DNA from: Bacteroides caecimuris
Lineage (GTDB): Bacteria; Bacteroidota; Bacteroidia; Bacteroidales; Bacteroidaceae
Assembly (NCBI RefSeq): GCF_001688725.2
Contig: NZ_CP015401.2
Span: forward strand, 4,534,001 to 4,598,000
Reading direction: 5' to 3'
DNA length: 64,000 nt
Shown piece by piece: positions 21,638-28,443 of this stretch; within the stretch, counting starts at the first letter, position 1, and each line of letters begins with the position of its first letter. The position numbers were made by a program, and so were the translations under genes. A model generated the notes under the pieces. It did no database searches. It was not told the DNA's origin and saw only the letters and a program-made list of their open reading frames with translations.

Positions 21638-22630
21638 ATGGAACAGAAAGATAAATATATTCGTTTTGACTGGGCTATTAAACGCCTTTTACGCAATAAG
21701 GCTAACTTTGGCGTGCTCGAAGGTTTCCTCACAGTATTATTAGGCGAGGATATTCATATTCTTGAAATTTTAGAAAGTGAAGGTAATCAGCAACGGGAAG
21801 ATGATAAATTTAATCGTGTTGATATTAAAGCCCGTAATAGTAAAGATGAAATAATTCTTGTCGAAGTTCAAAATACTCGTGAACTCTATTATCTGGAACG
21901 AATCCTGTATGGGGTAGCTAAGACTATTACCGAACATATCGATCTGGGCGAAATCTACTCTAACGTGAAGAAAGTATATTCTATCAGTATTCTTTATTTC
22001 GACATTGGGCAAGGAAGTGATTATCTTTATCATGGGCAGAATACATTCTTAGGTGTACACACGGGCGATCATCTGAAAGTTACTACCAAAGAACAGGGAG
22101 CTATTGTTCGTAAGTTGCCGGCTGAAATCTTTCCTGAGTATTTCCTTATCCGTGTGAATGAGTTTAATAAAGTAGCAGTTACTCCTTTGGAAGAATGGAT
22201 TGAATATCTGAAGACAGGATGCATACGTCCCAATACAAAGGCACCCGGACTTGAAGAGGCTCGCAAGAAACTGGTTTATTATAATATGGATAAGGCTGAA
22301 AAGCTGGCATACGATCGCCATATAGATGCGGTAATGATACAGAATGATGTGTTGAGTACTGCTAAATTAGAAGGGCGTGAAGAAGGGCATCTGCTTGGAC
22401 TTGAGGAAGGACGGCAACGAGGACTTGAGGAAGGTATGAAGAAAGGGCTGGAGCAAGGCATTGAGCAAGGCATTGAGCAAGGCATTGAACAAGGCATTGA
22501 ACAAGGTATCGAAAAAGGTATCGTAAAAGAAAAAACAATCACAGCCCGTAAGTTGAAATCTCTCAATATTCCCGTTGATACTATTATACAGGTTACCGGT
22601 TTGTCGTTAGAAGAAATAGAGAAACTCTAA
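21638..22630 (+). CDS. Rpn-family recombination-promoting nuclease / PD-(D/E)XK transposase-like protein
   Basis: The 330-residue protein starts with KYIRFDWAIKRLLRNKANFG, characteristic of the PD-(D/E)XK family annotated as transposase in Bacteroides and related to the Rpn nucleases (YhgA type). The nuclease core is visible as REDDKFNRVDIKARNSKDEI followed by ILVEVQ, giving the D...(E)xQ/K pattern around residues 60-90. The C-terminal quarter is a charged helix built of near-identical four-residue units (EQGI), encoded by tandem 12-bp repeats at 22451-22522, and ends KSLNIPVDTIIQVTGLSLEE, the usual family tail. Such proteins cleave DNA and raise recombination, and copies are numerous in Bacteroides genomes. 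It sits beside a decayed gene fragment, but I found no terminal inverted repeats. Confidence 0.88.
   Translation: MEQKDKYIRFDWAIKRLLRNKANFGVLEGFLTVLLGEDIHILEILESEGNQQREDDKFNRVDIKARNSKDEIILVEVQNTRELYYLERILYGVAKTITEHIDLGEIYSNVKKVYSISILYFDIGQGSDYLYHGQNTFLGVHTGDHLKVTTKEQGAIVRKLPAEIFPEYFLIRVNEFNKVAVTPLEEWIEYLKTGCIRPNTKAPGLEEARKKLVYYNMDKAEKLAYDRHIDAVMIQNDVLSTAKLEGREEGHLLGLEEGRQRGLEEGMKKGLEQGIEQGIEQGIEQGIEQGIEKGIVKEKTITARKLKSLNIPVDTIIQVTGLSLEEIEKL
22451..22522 (+). repeat. Tandem 12-bp coding repeat (six units) in the Rpn-like gene
   Basis: Six consecutive 12-base units encode E-Q-G-I or E-K-G-I. Units 1-3 are identical (GAGCAAGGCATT), unit 4 differs by one base, and units 5-6 are more diverged. 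Each unit keeps the reading frame, so gain or loss by slippage would change helix length without frameshift. Confidence 0.9.
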
Positions 22631-22688
22631 TTGTTTTTTGCTATTTTCTTATTTAAGAACTCCTCCTTCTATGAATATATCAAAAGAG

Positions 22689-22726
22689 TTCTGCACTGAA
22701 CAATTTTTTTTTTGTCCAGTGCAGAA
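22689..22726. terminator. Hairpin between the Rpn-like gene and the HU-like gene
   Basis: A 10-bp perfect inverted repeat (TTCTGCACTG, arms 22689-22698 and 22717-22726) encloses an 18-base T-rich loop and is followed by a short T-run. It lies between two convergent genes and may serve both. Confidence 0.65.
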
Positions 22727-22756
22727 TTTTGGGTCATTCCGCTAAATGATTGTAAT

Positions 22757-23368
22757 TCATTCTTCGATTTTCTTTGCGTAAACTACCAGTTTGCCTGCTC
22801 CATAACGGATCAACAATCCACGTTCGATAAAGGTGTTTAACTCATTGATTGCCCGTTGCTTGTCATGTCCAGTCATTCGACAATAATCTGCACGGGTCAG
22901 GCAGGGAAATCGTTGGAGGTGCTCATTGATTAGCTTCAGACATTCTTCTTCACTCCGTCCTTTTCCATGAGGGCGGGTGAACGATGCTCCACGCTCCGGT
23001 CTCATTTGCTGACCCACTTCTTTCTTGAACTGTTTACCTGCTCGGAAATTGATATTTTTCAAGCTGATGGATTGTGCATGCACATCTTTCTTTTTCATTA
23101 CGGGAGGTCCTTGTAGGGATACGGAAAAATATCCGATGTCTCCCAGTTCTACAATCCATCCGTTTGCAAGCAAATCTCGCAATTCATTTTGGAAAGACTG
23201 CATGGCACCTACCAATAGGCTACGGCTTATTCCGGTGAATTTGTGAACACGATCCAGAAATTCTTCCTGATCGATCGTTCCGTTAAAAACAACACGGGGA
23301 TGAAGCGGTTGTTCTTCGCCTTTCTTCTGAATGTCGGGCGTGTCGTAAAGGTCGTAATGTATACTCAT
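22757..23368 (-). CDS. HU-family DNA-binding protein with C-terminal winged-helix-like domain
   Basis: A 203-residue protein. Residues about 5-125 match the Bacteroidetes HU-like domain (VVFNGTIDQEEFLDRVHKFTGISRS, then LRDLLANGWIVELGDIGYFSVSL and INFRAGKQFKKEV), the class described as HU fused to other modules. Residues about 135-200 form a small helix-turn-helix/winged segment (KLINEHLQRFPCLTRADYCR, then RAINELNTFIERGLLIRYG). Members are DNA-binding and architectural; many copies exist per Bacteroides genome and their functions are mostly unknown. The gene is transcribed leftward from a region with four 22-bp-spaced palindromes (23451-23527), which would fall in its leader and might be its own binding sites. 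That link is inference. Confidence 0.85.
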   Translation of the reverse strand: MSIHYDLYDTPDIQKKGEEQPLHPRVVFNGTIDQEEFLDRVHKFTGISRSLLVGAMQSFQNELRDLLANGWIVELGDIGYFSVSLQGPPVMKKKDVHAQSISLKNINFRAGKQFKKEVGQQMRPERGASFTRPHGKGRSEEECLKLINEHLQRFPCLTRADYCRMTGHDKQRAINELNTFIERGLLIRYGAGKLVVYAKKIEE

Positions 23369-23450
23369 AATCAGAATTGTATTATATTGGCACTTTTATT
23401 TATCCGATTGCCTGCGCGGATTTGTTTCATTCGTTATTCTTACTTCGTTT

Positions 23451-23527
23451 AACTATAGTTATCCTTTCGTATGACTATAGTTATACATAAGGGAGACTAT
23501 AGTTATCTTTGCGTATAACTATAGTTA
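23451..23527. repeat. Array of four palindromic 10-mers with exact 22-bp period
   Basis: The sequence RACTATAGTT occurs at 23451, 23473, 23495 and 23517, each followed by A. Copies 1 and 4 are the perfect palindrome AACTATAGTT; copies 2 and 3 begin with G. The flanks are also symmetric: CGTTTAACTATAGTTA at the left end and TAACTATAGTTAAACG at the right. The 12-base spacers are unrelated in sequence. A period of 22 bp is close to two helical turns, so a protein bound at each site would face the same side of DNA. Confidence 0.9.
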
Positions 23528-23547
23528 AACGAAAAAAGATTAGGCAA

Positions 23548-23555
23548 CAAAGGTA
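23548..23555 (-). promoter_or_regulatory. Candidate -7 box for the HU-like gene
   Basis: The minus strand reads TACCTTTG, matching TAnnTTTG. If used, transcription would start near 23541 and the palindrome array would lie in a leader of about 170 bases. No -33 box was found at the usual distance. Confidence 0.35.
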
Positions 23556-23693
23556 ATCTCTTTAGGCAATAAAACTAATTATATTAGCAGGAAAAAAATA
23601 AAAACGTCGCAAATATTGTTTATTACCTTAAGTCACCCTTTCCTTTTTTAATAAATTAGCTAGAAAGTGTGGTGTTTATTGAATAAGAACGTT

Positions 23694-23701
23694 TATTTTT
23701 G
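23694..23701 (+). promoter_or_regulatory. -7 box directly before the Big_5 lipoprotein gene
   Basis: TATTTTTG matches TAnnTTTG and is followed by CAGC and then the ATG at 23706. The start codon would therefore lie at or within a few bases of the transcription start. Confidence 0.5.
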
Positions 23702-23705
23702 CAGC

Positions 23706-25628
23706 ATGCTACAATTTGAGAATCAAAAGATAAAACAAATAGTTCGCAAGGTGCTTCCGGTAGTAACGTTGGGGGTGATGTTATATTCTTGCGCTAGTAT
23801 TGGACGACCGGACGGGGGCCCTGAAGATATGACGCCGCCCCGTTTCATCGGCAGCACTCCGGAGGCGGGGGCTTTGAATAATAAAAGGACTAAAGTCTCT
23901 TTAATGTTCGACGAGTTTATTAAGCTGGAGAAAGCGACTGAGAAAGTCGTTGTTTCCCCTCCCCAAATACAGCAACCGGAAATCAAGGCTTCCGGCAAGA
24001 GAATACAAGTCAACCTGCTCGACTCTCTAAAGCCGAACACAACCTATACGATTGACTTCTCGGATGCAATTGTCGACAATAATGAAGGTAACCCGTTGGG
24101 AAACTTTGCCTTTACGTTCTCTACTGGTACGGAAATCGATACGATGGAAGTAGCAGGTACGATACTCGATGCCTCTAATCTGGAGCCTATTAAAGGGATG
24201 CTTGTCGGACTACATTCCAACCTGAACGATTCGGCTTTCAACAAATTGCCTTTCGACCGTGTGGCACGTACGGACAGCCGTGGACGTTTCTCTATCCGTG
24301 GTGTAGCTCCCGGTAAATATCGCATCTATGGATTGATGGATGCCGACCAGAACTTTGCCTTCAACCAGAAGAGCGAAATGATCGCTTTCCACGATTCGTT
24401 GATTATCCCCCGCATGGAAGAACGCATCCGCATGGATACGGCTTGGGTGGACTCATTGACTTACGACACGATTGTTGAGAAGAAATATATGCATTATTTG
24501 CCGGATGATGTCATTCTCCGTGCTTTTAAGGAACTCAATTATTCACAATATCTTATCAAGTCGGAAAGACTGGTTCCTCAAAAGTTCACGTTCTATTTTG
24601 CCGGTAAGGCAGATACTCTGCCTGTTTTGAAAGGCTTGAACTTCGATGAAAAGGATGCTTTTGTGATCGAAAAGAATCAGCGGAATGATACGATCCATTA
24701 TTGGGTAAAAGACTCCCTGCTCTTCAAGCAGGATACGCTGGCCATGAGTCTGACTTATCTTTATACAGATACTTTGAATCAGCTAGTGCCCCGTACGGAT
24801 ACGCTGAACCTCGTTTCGAAACAGAAATATAAGAAAGAGGATCCGGATCAGGACAAAAAGAAAAAGAAGAAAAAGAAAGGGGAAGAAGATGAACCCGAAC
24901 CGACGAAATTCTTGCCGGTGAATGTTAGTGCCCCTTCGTCAATGGATGTATACGGCTATATTTCTTTGAATTTTGAAGAACCGATAGCCAGTTATGACAC
25001 TGCTGCCATACATCTGCGGCAAAAAGTAGATACGCTCTGGAAAGATATACCATTCGAGTTTGAGCAGGATTCAGTGAATCTGAAGAAGTTTAATCTGTAT
25101 TATGACTGGGAACCGACATTGGAATATGAATTTTCGGTAGACTCGACTGCCTTCCACGGAATATACGGATTATTTACCGATAAGATAAAACAAGGATTCA
25201 AGGTGCGTAGTGAAGATGAATATTTCACGCTTCATTTCAATGTGACGGGAGCAGACTCACTGGCCTTTGTCGAATTGCTTGACGCCCAGGACAAGGTGGT
25301 CCGTAAGCGGAGAGTGGAAAAGAACGGAATGGTCGATTTCTATTTCCTGAATCCGGGAAAATATGCAGCCCGACTAATTAATGACACAAATGGAAATGGT
25401 GAATGGGACACGGGAGACTTTGCTAAAGGCATCCAGCCGGAGGCTGTTTACTACTATCCAACGATATTGGAATATAAAGCGTTGTGGGAGGTGACCCAAC
25501 CGTGGGATATTCATGCGACTCCTGTAGATAAGCAGAAACCGGACGAACTTAAAAAACAAAAACCAGATGAAGACAAGAAAAAGAAAGATAGGAATCGGGA
25601 TCGGAATAATCAGAACCGCCGTCGTTGA
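23706..25628 (+). CDS. Big_5 (Ig-like) domain lipoprotein
   Basis: A 640-residue envelope protein found widely in Bacteroidetes. The signal region ends in GVMLYSC with a lipobox Cys, then SIGRPDGGPEDMTPPR, the usual entry to a bacterial Ig-like Big_5 domain (about residues 35-140: SLMFDEFIKLEKATEKVVVS, then LKPNTTYTIDFSDAIVDNNE). A carnitine-type/prealbumin-like beta domain follows (EVAGTILDASNLEPIKGMLV, DSRGRFSIRGVAPGKYRIYG). The rest is beta-rich, with a Lys-rich loop near residue 390 and a Lys/Arg-rich C-terminus (KKKKDRNRDRNNQNRRR). The frame extends to 23667, but the -7 box at 23694 excludes that start. Its last 62 bases overlap the next gene. Function is unknown; an outer-membrane lipoprotein role is inferred. 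Confidence 0.85.
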   Translation: MLQFENQKIKQIVRKVLPVVTLGVMLYSCASIGRPDGGPEDMTPPRFIGSTPEAGALNNKRTKVSLMFDEFIKLEKATEKVVVSPPQIQQPEIKASGKRIQVNLLDSLKPNTTYTIDFSDAIVDNNEGNPLGNFAFTFSTGTEIDTMEVAGTILDASNLEPIKGMLVGLHSNLNDSAFNKLPFDRVARTDSRGRFSIRGVAPGKYRIYGLMDADQNFAFNQKSEMIAFHDSLIIPRMEERIRMDTAWVDSLTYDTIVEKKYMHYLPDDVILRAFKELNYSQYLIKSERLVPQKFTFYFAGKADTLPVLKGLNFDEKDAFVIEKNQRNDTIHYWVKDSLLFKQDTLAMSLTYLYTDTLNQLVPRTDTLNLVSKQKYKKEDPDQDKKKKKKKKGEEDEPEPTKFLPVNVSAPSSMDVYGYISLNFEEPIASYDTAAIHLRQKVDTLWKDIPFEFEQDSVNLKKFNLYYDWEPTLEYEFSVDSTAFHGIYGLFTDKIKQGFKVRSEDEYFTLHFNVTGADSLAFVELLDAQDKVVRKRRVEKNGMVDFYFLNPGKYAARLINDTNGNGEWDTGDFAKGIQPEAVYYYPTILEYKALWEVTQPWDIHATPVDKQKPDELKKQKPDEDKKKKDRNRDRNNQNRRR

Positions 25629-26448
25629 CGCTCGACGTAACCTTATTATTGGATGGATGGCATTACTGACGGCGTTCTTCGCCCTCCCTGCCGGTGCCCA
25701 ATGTGAAGCGAAGAATGATGCGTTTCAATCCGGCGAACATGTAATGTATGATTTATACTTCAACTGGAAGTTTGTCTGGGTGAAAGCCGGACTCGCCAGT
25801 CTGACAACAAATGCGACCACTTATCATTCGCAGCCCGCCTATCGGATCAACCTGCTTGCTTTGGGCAGTAAACGGGCAGACTTCTTTTTCAAGATGCGCG
25901 ATACGCTGACTTGTGTGATCGGTGAAAAACTGGAACCGCGCTATTTCCGCAAAGGTGCCGAAGAGGGAAAACGTTACACGGTCGATGAGGCTTGGTTTTC
26001 TTATAAGGACGGTCTTTGTCTGGTAAATCAGAAGCGTACCTATCGGGATGGAGCGTTTGATGAATCTGAAGCAAGCGATAGCCGCTGTATATACGATATG
26101 TTGAGCATCCTGGCGCAGGCACGTTCTTACGACCCTGCGGATTATAAGGTGGGAGACAAAATCAAGTTCCCGATGGCTACGGGCCGTAGAGTGGAAGAGC
26201 AAACGCTTATCTACCGTGGGAAAGAAAATGTGAAAGCAGAAAACGGGGTTACTTACCGTTGCCTGATCTTTTCATTGGTAGAATATGATAAGAAAGGAAA
26301 AGAAAAGGAGGTGATTACTTTCTTCGTGACGGACGACTTGAACCATCTTCCTGTCCGTCTGGATTTATTCCTGAACTTCGGTTCGGCAAAAGCATTCCTG
26401 AATAATGTGACGGGTAACCGGCATCCGCTGACTTCTATCGTTAAATAG
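25567..26448 (+). CDS. DUF3108-domain secreted protein
   Basis: A 293-residue protein of the DUF3108 family: FQSGEHVMYDLYFNWKFVWV, then KAGLASL, a central YFRKGAEEGKRYTVDE segment, a conserved DMLSILAQAR helix, and the LRLDLFLNFGSAKAFLNN-like end. Family members are periplasmic beta-rich proteins of unknown function. The ATG at 25567 lies inside the end of the Big_5 gene, giving a 62-base overlap in another frame, and the resulting N-terminus is long and basic before the hydrophobic segment WMALLTAFFALPAGAQ. An ATG at 25657 would leave no basic n-region, so 25567 is preferred, though not certain. Co-transcription and translational coupling with the Big_5 gene are likely. Confidence 0.8.
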   Translation: MKTRKRKIGIGIGIIRTAVVDARRNLIIGWMALLTAFFALPAGAQCEAKNDAFQSGEHVMYDLYFNWKFVWVKAGLASLTTNATTYHSQPAYRINLLALGSKRADFFFKMRDTLTCVIGEKLEPRYFRKGAEEGKRYTVDEAWFSYKDGLCLVNQKRTYRDGAFDESEASDSRCIYDMLSILAQARSYDPADYKVGDKIKFPMATGRRVEEQTLIYRGKENVKAENGVTYRCLIFSLVEYDKKGKEKEVITFFVTDDLNHLPVRLDLFLNFGSAKAFLNNVTGNRHPLTSIVK

Positions 26449-26460
26449 ATATAGAGATTT

Positions 26461-26871
26461 TTATTCCTGAACTTCGAAAGGCACTTTCTGATCCTTTCGG
26501 AACACGCTGGATTCAAAAATAGCAATCAGCTCTCCGTCTTGGTTTGTTATATCTACCTGATAGCAACCTGTGCTTCGGCCGATATAGCGTTCGCGTGCTT
26601 CGGCAAAGAGAGTATCTCCGGGACCACTGGCACGCAGAAAAGTAATAGTGGACGAGAGAGAGAAAGCTAGTGTGCCGTGCGAGTTGGCTGCTGCGGCAAG
26701 CGCCAGATCCGCTAATGTGAAGATCGCTCCTCCTTGTGTGCGAGCTCCTGCATTAAGATGTTCGGGTTTTATTTCTAATTTGGCTTTACTGTAACCCTTG
26801 CGTGCTTCCAGCAGTACTACGCCTGCATTTTCGGCAAACAGATCGTTCTTGAAGAATTCTTGTGGTGTCAT
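26461..26871 (-). CDS. PaaI-type hotdog-fold acyl-CoA thioesterase
   Basis: A 136-residue hotdog protein with the PaaI/YdiI-type motif: HLNAGARTQGGAIFTLADLA followed by LAAAANSHG, and ITFLRASGPGDTLFAEA. These cytoplasmic enzymes hydrolyse acyl- or aryl-CoA thioesters; the substrate is not predictable. The gene is convergent with the DUF3108 gene (12 bases between stops), and no terminator hairpin is visible there. It is full length for the family. Confidence 0.85.
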   Translation of the reverse strand: MTPQEFFKNDLFAENAGVVLLEARKGYSKAKLEIKPEHLNAGARTQGGAIFTLADLALAAAANSHGTLAFSLSSTITFLRASGPGDTLFAEARERYIGRSTGCYQVDITNQDGELIAIFESSVFRKDQKVPFEVQE

Positions 26872-27027
26872 GATGATTTATAATTTACGATTTATGGGCT
26901 GGATTCTGATTTATGAAAATGTCACTCAGGTATAAATCATAATTCATGAATCCAAAATTTGTTGCAAATGTACCAAAATAGTTCCTCATTTGGATTATTT
27001 GGGTCGGTCTATTCTTTTTAAATGCAC

Positions 27028-27035
27028 TATTTTTG
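27028..27035 (+). promoter_or_regulatory. -7 box upstream of the glycosaminoglycan cassette
   Basis: TATTTTTG matches TAnnTTTG and lies 41 bases before the ATG of the GH88 gene at 27077, predicting a leader of about 35 bases for the GH88-sulfatase-PL8 run. Confidence 0.55.
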
Positions 27036-27076
27036 CAGTCAAGAAAATTAATCACTTAACAAATAATCCCTGTATT

Positions 27077-28279
27077 ATGAAAACAATTCTTAGCGCATTA
27101 GGACTGTCTCTTCTAATTTTTACGAGTTGCGGTGGACAAAAAAAAGCTGAAGTAGATTTTATTCAGGACAACATCGACAACGCAGTGGTACAAAACACGA
27201 TTCAAACGGACATTATTGAAAAATCCGGTAAAATCCTGAATCCAAGAACTATCAATAAAGACGGTAGTATATCTTATATACCTATTGATGACTGGTGTTC
27301 CGGTTTCTTTCCCGGTAGTATGTGGCTCACGCATCATCTGACCGGAGATCAGAAATGGTTACCATTGGCCGAGAAATATACGGAAGCTCTTGATTCGGTA
27401 AAACATCTGAAGTGGCATCATGATGTAGGTTTTATGATCGGTTGCAGTTATCTGAACGGATACCGTTTGGCGGACAAGAAAGAATATAAAGATGTAATTA
27501 TTGAAACAGCTAAGTCGCTATCTACTCGTTTTCGTCCGAATGCAGGCGTTATCCAGTCATGGGATGCCGATAGAGGCTGGCAGGGAACGCGTGGATGGAA
27601 ATGTCCGGTGATTATTGATAATATGATGAATCTCGAACTTTTATTTGAAGCAACTGCTCTTTCCGGTGATTCTACTTTCTATAATATTGCAGTGAAACAT
27701 GCTGATACAACGATGGCTCACCATTTCCGATCGGACAATAGCTGCTACCATGTGGTAGATTACGATCCGGAGACAGGCGAAGTGCGTAAGAAACAAACTG
27801 CACAGGGATATGCTGACGAATCTTCTTGGGCTCGTGGACAAGCTTGGGCACTCTACGGATACACTACTTGCTATCGTTATACGAAAGACAAGAAATATCT
27901 CGATCAGGCACAAAAAGTATATAATTTTATATTTAATAATAAGAATATGCCGGAAGATCTCGTTCCTTACTGGGATTACGATGCTCCGAATATTCCGAAC
28001 GAACCGCGTGATGCTTCTGCTGCCGCTTGTACAGCTTCTGCCCTTTACGAACTGGATGGCTACTTGCTGGATAATCACTACAAGGAAACCGCTGATAAGA
28101 TTATGCAGAGTTTAGGCTCGCCTGCTTATCGTGCAAAGGTTGGAACAAATGGCAACTTTATCCTGATGCATTCAGTAGGTAGTATTCCTCACGGTCAGGA
28201 AATCGATGTCCCTCTGAACTATGCTGACTATTACTTCTTGGAAGCGCTGATACGTAAAAGAAATTTGGAAAAGAAATAA
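27077..28279 (+). CDS. GH88 unsaturated glucuronyl hydrolase (glycosaminoglycan-type)
   Basis: GH88 enzymes hydrate the 4,5-double bond that lyases leave on uronic acid and so release the amino sugar from unsaturated disaccharides. The 400-residue protein has a lipobox (LLIFTSCGG, Cys18) and an (alpha/alpha)6 barrel. Likely active-site residues are Asp116 (HHDVGFM) and Asp181 (IIDNMMNLELLF), matching the two catalytic aspartates of Bacillus UGL by context; SWARGQAWALYGY is the other family hallmark. The frame is open upstream to 26990, but ATG 27077 gives the lipoprotein signal and sits after the -7 box. It is first in a run with a sulfatase and a PL8 lyase, so the likely substrates are unsaturated chondroitin/hyaluronan disaccharides. 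By recollection the B. thetaiotaomicron counterpart is BT3348. Confidence 0.92.
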   Translation: MKTILSALGLSLLIFTSCGGQKKAEVDFIQDNIDNAVVQNTIQTDIIEKSGKILNPRTINKDGSISYIPIDDWCSGFFPGSMWLTHHLTGDQKWLPLAEKYTEALDSVKHLKWHHDVGFMIGCSYLNGYRLADKKEYKDVIIETAKSLSTRFRPNAGVIQSWDADRGWQGTRGWKCPVIIDNMMNLELLFEATALSGDSTFYNIAVKHADTTMAHHFRSDNSCYHVVDYDPETGEVRKKQTAQGYADESSWARGQAWALYGYTTCYRYTKDKKYLDQAQKVYNFIFNNKNMPEDLVPYWDYDAPNIPNEPRDASAAACTASALYELDGYLLDNHYKETADKIMQSLGSPAYRAKVGTNGNFILMHSVGSIPHGQEIDVPLNYADYYFLEALIRKRNLEKK

Positions 28280-28443
28280 GGAATAAGAAATAACCAAAAA
28301 TAATGAACGGTAAGCAGTGAACGATGAATGCTCTAAGGATTCTAACGTAACATGTTTACCGTTTATCATTCAGCATTGATTGTTTATTATTCCTCTCTTA
28401 TCATTTATTACTAACCTGTTTAAATCATTTATCGTAAACTATC
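28280..28443. other. Spacer with an imperfect inverted repeat between GH88 and sulfatase genes
   Basis: The 164-base spacer contains related segments in opposite orientation (GAACGGTAAGCAGTGAACGA near 28303 and TTTACCGTTTATCATTCAGC near 28356). They could form a long imperfect hairpin in the mRNA. No gene is seen. Confidence 0.4.

Larger units (their letters stand above)
23369..23705. other. Divergent regulatory region between the HU-like and Big_5 lipoprotein genes
   Basis: These 337 bases hold no gene. They contain four palindromes at exact 22-bp spacing (23451-23527), a minus-strand -7 box (TACCTTTG, 23548-23555) pointing at the HU-like gene, a plus-strand TATCTTTG inside the array (23504-23511), and a plus-strand -7 box directly before the Big_5 gene (23694-23701). 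Confidence 0.7.

Noticed and set aside
21638..22630. Complete insertion sequence around the Rpn-like gene
   Set aside because: No terminal inverted repeats or target-site duplications were found; the flanking hairpins are different and look like terminators.
23446..23532. Possible short CRISPR array (four repeats with spacers)
   Set aside because: The repeats are 10-11 bp palindromes with 11-12-base spacers, far shorter than CRISPR repeats and spacers, and no cas genes are present.
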